A DNA stretch of 64,000 nucleotides from Dehalococcoidia bacterium (GTDB lineage: Bacteria > Chloroflexota > Dehalococcoidia > Lucifugimonadales > UBA1123). The position numbers and the translations under genes were made by a program. The notes beneath the pieces were generated by a model. It ran no database searches. It was not told where the DNA came from and saw only the letters and a list, made by a program, of their open reading frames with translations. Positions 62,538 through 64,000 of the stretch are shown here, one piece after another; the first letter of the stretch is position 1, and every line of letters starts with the position of its first letter. The stretch spans positions 1 through 64,000 of the forward strand of contig VXRN01000045.1 of assembly GCA_009838465.1 (NCBI GenBank), read 5' to 3'.

Positions 62538-63194
62538 TCAGAACTCCGCGCCTTCAGCTATGGCGTCGCGGGGGTCGCCTTCTATCATTTCGGGGCAGTC
62601 GGCCAGTGTGATGTCGCACATGCCACATTCGAGAGCGCTGGGGACCTTTCGCGCAGGTTCGGAGTCGGAGATGCGACGTATCAATCCGAATAGGTGGCTT
62701 CTGAAGGAATCGTCAATGGCCTCGAAGGGTATCTCGACCTCGCTGCCTTCCTTGTAAACCAGGCGTCCGTCGAATTCGACCCCCCTGAACTGGTTGACGT
62801 AGGGCAGGGCGTACATATAGATCATCACCTGAGCGTTGTCGGAGGCGCGGGGCTGACCGGTCTTGATGTCGTAGATAGTTCCGGTGGCGTCGTCGCGCAT
62901 GATCACGAGGTCGGGTTTTCCGCCAAGGACCGCGCCGGAGTTACCGCGCAGGTTGAAGTAGTTCTGGTCTTCGGACAGAACCCTGTTGCCGTCGAGTTCG
63001 AGGCCAGCCCTGACGTCGTTGAGTAGCGCGGTGTGGTTCATCTGCCAGGTTACTGCGTCGAACGGGCTGGGGGAGCGGTCGTAGTTCTTGTGGTGGGCCT
63101 TGAACCATGCGGCCCACTCGCAGGAGCGGTCGCCGACGAGGAGCTTGGACAGCCACGTTACCCAGATGTAGGGGCCCGATCTCGGTTCAGTCAT
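62538..63194 (-). CDS. Stand-alone Cas4/RecB-like PD-(D/E)XK nuclease
   Basis: The 218-residue protein has the Cas4/AddB-type layout: Cys25 (DRSCEWAAWF) and a C-terminal Cys190-Cys193-Cys200 (ECGMCDITLADC) that probably hold a 4Fe-4S cluster, and the nuclease core Asp95 (GKPD), Asp109-x-Lys111 (YDIKTG) and Gln122-x3-Tyr126. It should be a DNA exonuclease. There is no CRISPR array or other cas gene in the window. The ATG at 63194 has SD GGGAGGGG. The function could be DNA repair. Confidence 0.85.
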   Translation of the reverse strand: MTEPRSGPYIWVTWLSKLLVGDRSCEWAAWFKAHHKNYDRSPSPFDAVTWQMNHTALLNDVRAGLELDGNRVLSEDQNYFNLRGNSGAVLGGKPDLVIMRDDATGTIYDIKTGQPRASDNAQVMIYMYALPYVNQFRGVEFDGRLVYKEGSEVEIPFEAIDDSFRSHLFGLIRRISDSEPARKVPSALECGMCDITLADCPEMIEGDPRDAIAEGAEF

Positions 63195-63226
63195 TCCTCC
63201 CCCTCCCGAACATTCATTCTCTTGAG

Positions 63227-63255
63227 AGGATATAGGACTCCCGGAGTTGAATCAA
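63227..63255 (-). promoter_or_regulatory. Candidate promoter of the Cas4-like gene
   Basis: On the minus strand TTGATT (63255-63250) and TATCCT (63232-63227) are 17 bp apart, each matching 4 of 6 consensus bases, with a leader of about 30 nt. Confidence 0.45.
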
Positions 63256-63321
63256 GGGGAGCTTCTGAACCGGCAGGGCCATTTCAGGGTGGGCAGACGA
63301 TTGGGCGGTGAACTATAAATC

Positions 63322-63527
63322 ATATATTCCGGTTTATAAATGTGCTGGGAAGTGCTGGGCGCTAACTGGGAGGGTCACAGGGTTGGGCTGGGATGGTTTT
63401 CATCCAGCGTTGCCCAGAGTTTTCCCAGCGTTATAGCTACGGGAGAGAATCTCATGCAGCCTGCCTGCCTACCTCATAAATGACCGCTTATGTGTATGCC
63501 CTGAATTGATGTGGTCATTGTAGCATA
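63322..63527 (-). repeat. Phased-array element, copy B (206 bp, inverted)
   Basis: Read on the minus strand it starts with TATGCTACAAT (63527-63517) and ends with TATAAACCGGAATATAT (63338-63322). In plus coordinates CTGGG occurs at 63345, 63355, 63366 and 63388 and CAGGG at 63378; the opposite arm has CCAG at 63404, 63414 and 63425 (spacings 10-12). The outer parts are nearly identical to copy A, for example GCTGGGAAAACTCTGGGCAA, while the middle differs. Confidence 0.8.
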
Positions 63528-63560
63528 GAACGGAGCATCAGTGTAGGGGAAGGAGAAACC

Positions 63561-63608
63561 GTGAGTGACTTCGAGAAGGCCCTGCGGAATGCGCGGGCGG
63601 GCTTGTGA
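63561..63608 (+). CDS. Possible 15-codon leader ORF before pyrF
   Basis: GTG at 63561 with a strong SD (AAGGAG) opens a frame of 15 codons, MSDFEKALRNARAGL, ending 59 bp before the pyrF start. It could be a leader peptide or the remnant of a gene start. Only the SD supports it. Confidence 0.3.
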   Translation: MSDFEKALRNARAGL

Positions 63609-63667
63609 ACGTGAGCGGCGGCGGCTTACACTTTAGTCGGGTAGATATAGAGACAGAGGTGAGAGTG

Positions 63668-64000
63668 TTGTCAGTATTCGTTGATAGGCTGTACTCGGCT
63701 TCGCGAAGGAATGAGAGCCTGGTCTGCGTGGGGTTGGACCCGGACCCGGAGTTGATGCCGGTTTCGGACGTGTATGAGTTTAACAGGGCCATCGTTGACG
63801 CAACGCGGGACATGGTGTGCGCGTACAAGCCGAATTTCCCGTTCTACGAGGCTCTGGGTCTGCCCGGGCTGAGAGCACTGGAGCGGACGGTGGAGCATAT
63901 ACGAAAGGCGGCGCCGAACGCGCTGCTGATAGCGGACGGCAAGCGGGGGGATATTGGCTCGACGAACATGATGTACGCGCGGGCGTTGTTCGATACTTGG
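63668..64000 (+). CDS. pyrF: Orotidine 5'-phosphate decarboxylase PyrF (3' end beyond window)
   Basis: The 111 residues visible begin LSVFVDRLYSASRRNESL and contain VGLDPDPE, YKPNFPFYEALG and the catalytic ADGKRGDIGST of the subfamily 2 decarboxylase. It makes UMP from OMP, the last step of de novo pyrimidine synthesis. The start is TTG at 63668 (or GTG at 63665), since SD AGAGGTGAG ends at 63663 and no ATG fits. The gene runs past the end of the window. Confidence 0.9.
   Translation, partial: MSVFVDRLYSASRRNESLVCVGLDPDPELMPVSDVYEFNRAIVDATRDMVCAYKPNFPFYEALGLPGLRALERTVEHIRKAAPNALLIADGKRGDIGSTNMMYARALFDTW

Larger units (their letters stand above)
63195..63667. other. 473-bp divergent intergenic region
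   Basis: The stretch has the minus-strand promoter of the Cas4-like gene (63227-63255), the inverted phased-array copy B (63322-63527), a 15-codon open frame (63561-63608) and the pyrF SD. Nothing else is recognised. Confidence 0.75.

Noticed and set aside
62538-64000. CRISPR array next to the Cas4-like gene
   Set aside because: The nearby repeated CTGGG units are too short and too regularly spaced (10-12 bp) to be CRISPR repeats and spacers.

Overview
The window looks like a chromosomal segment of an uncultured, fairly GC-rich bacterium, most likely a Chloroflexota of the SAR202/Dehalococcoidia type. This is an inference from gene content. The segment has two enolase-superfamily paralogues, a flavin monooxygenase, two luciferase-like oxidoreductases, a tandem CaiB/BaiF CoA-transferase, an orphan peptide-type ABC importer with a V/E/K-repeat lipoprotein stalk, a DUF3090/SCO1664 pair and a FabL-type enoyl reductase. 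TTG and GTG starts with good Shine-Dalgarno (SD) sequences are common. TGA is a normal stop codon here.

Layout: 1-10.2 kb carries the 3' part of tRNA-Asn and catabolic genes: a Gal80-like oxidoreductase, the double CoA-transferase, a DUF35/thiolase pair resembling Ltp2-type aldolases, a Baeyer-Villiger monooxygenase, DUF3090 plus a PI-kinase-like protein, and an enolase-superfamily enzyme. 10.4-13.7 kb holds a membrane-anchored sulfite-oxidase-type molybdoenzyme flanked by two copies of a palindromic repeat, then an amidase. 13.7-17.5 kb is a defence-like island: a restriction-modification methylase broken by one in-frame TGA, convergent with an overlapping HEPN/partner pair. 17.7-32 kb has a GMC oxidoreductase, a xylonate-type dehydratase, a lone CoA-transferase beta subunit, SbcC, an NHL propeller protein, a C1 aminopeptidase, a DUF4268 nuclease-like protein and an LLM oxidoreductase, ending in a peptide-type ABC importer (30.1-34.1 kb) without ATPases.

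34.5-38.3 kb: FMN reductase, LLM oxidoreductase, CinA-C, an IscA-type protein and YgfZ. 38.3-41.9 kb is a minus-strand type II fatty-acid/phospholipid cluster (HadA-like, HadB-like, PlsX, FabG, FabL). 42-53 kb holds a SelA-like PLP enzyme, SerS, a retropepsin-like protease, an acyl-CoA ligase, a 7Fe ferredoxin, aconitase, a cupin, a VOC protein and RecG. 53.5-57 kb is alaS-ruvX, with a long leader that can form two competing hairpins. 56.9-59.1 kb contains DUF4926 and an A+T-richer DUF262/HNH protein. 59.1-64 kb has a second enolase-superfamily enzyme, NudC, an epoxide hydrolase, a Cas4-like nuclease and the 5' part of pyrF.

The most unusual signal is a non-coding element of 205-210 bp present three times (19386-19590, 34345-34554 and, inverted, 63322-63527), each time between divergent genes. 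Each copy starts with TATGCTACAAT, carries short motifs repeated every 10-11 bp in one arm with inverted versions in the other arm, and ends with TATAAAYCRSRATATAT. Two copies share the CTGGG motif and one uses CAGGT. Several other dispersed palindromic repeats sit in the intergenic gaps.
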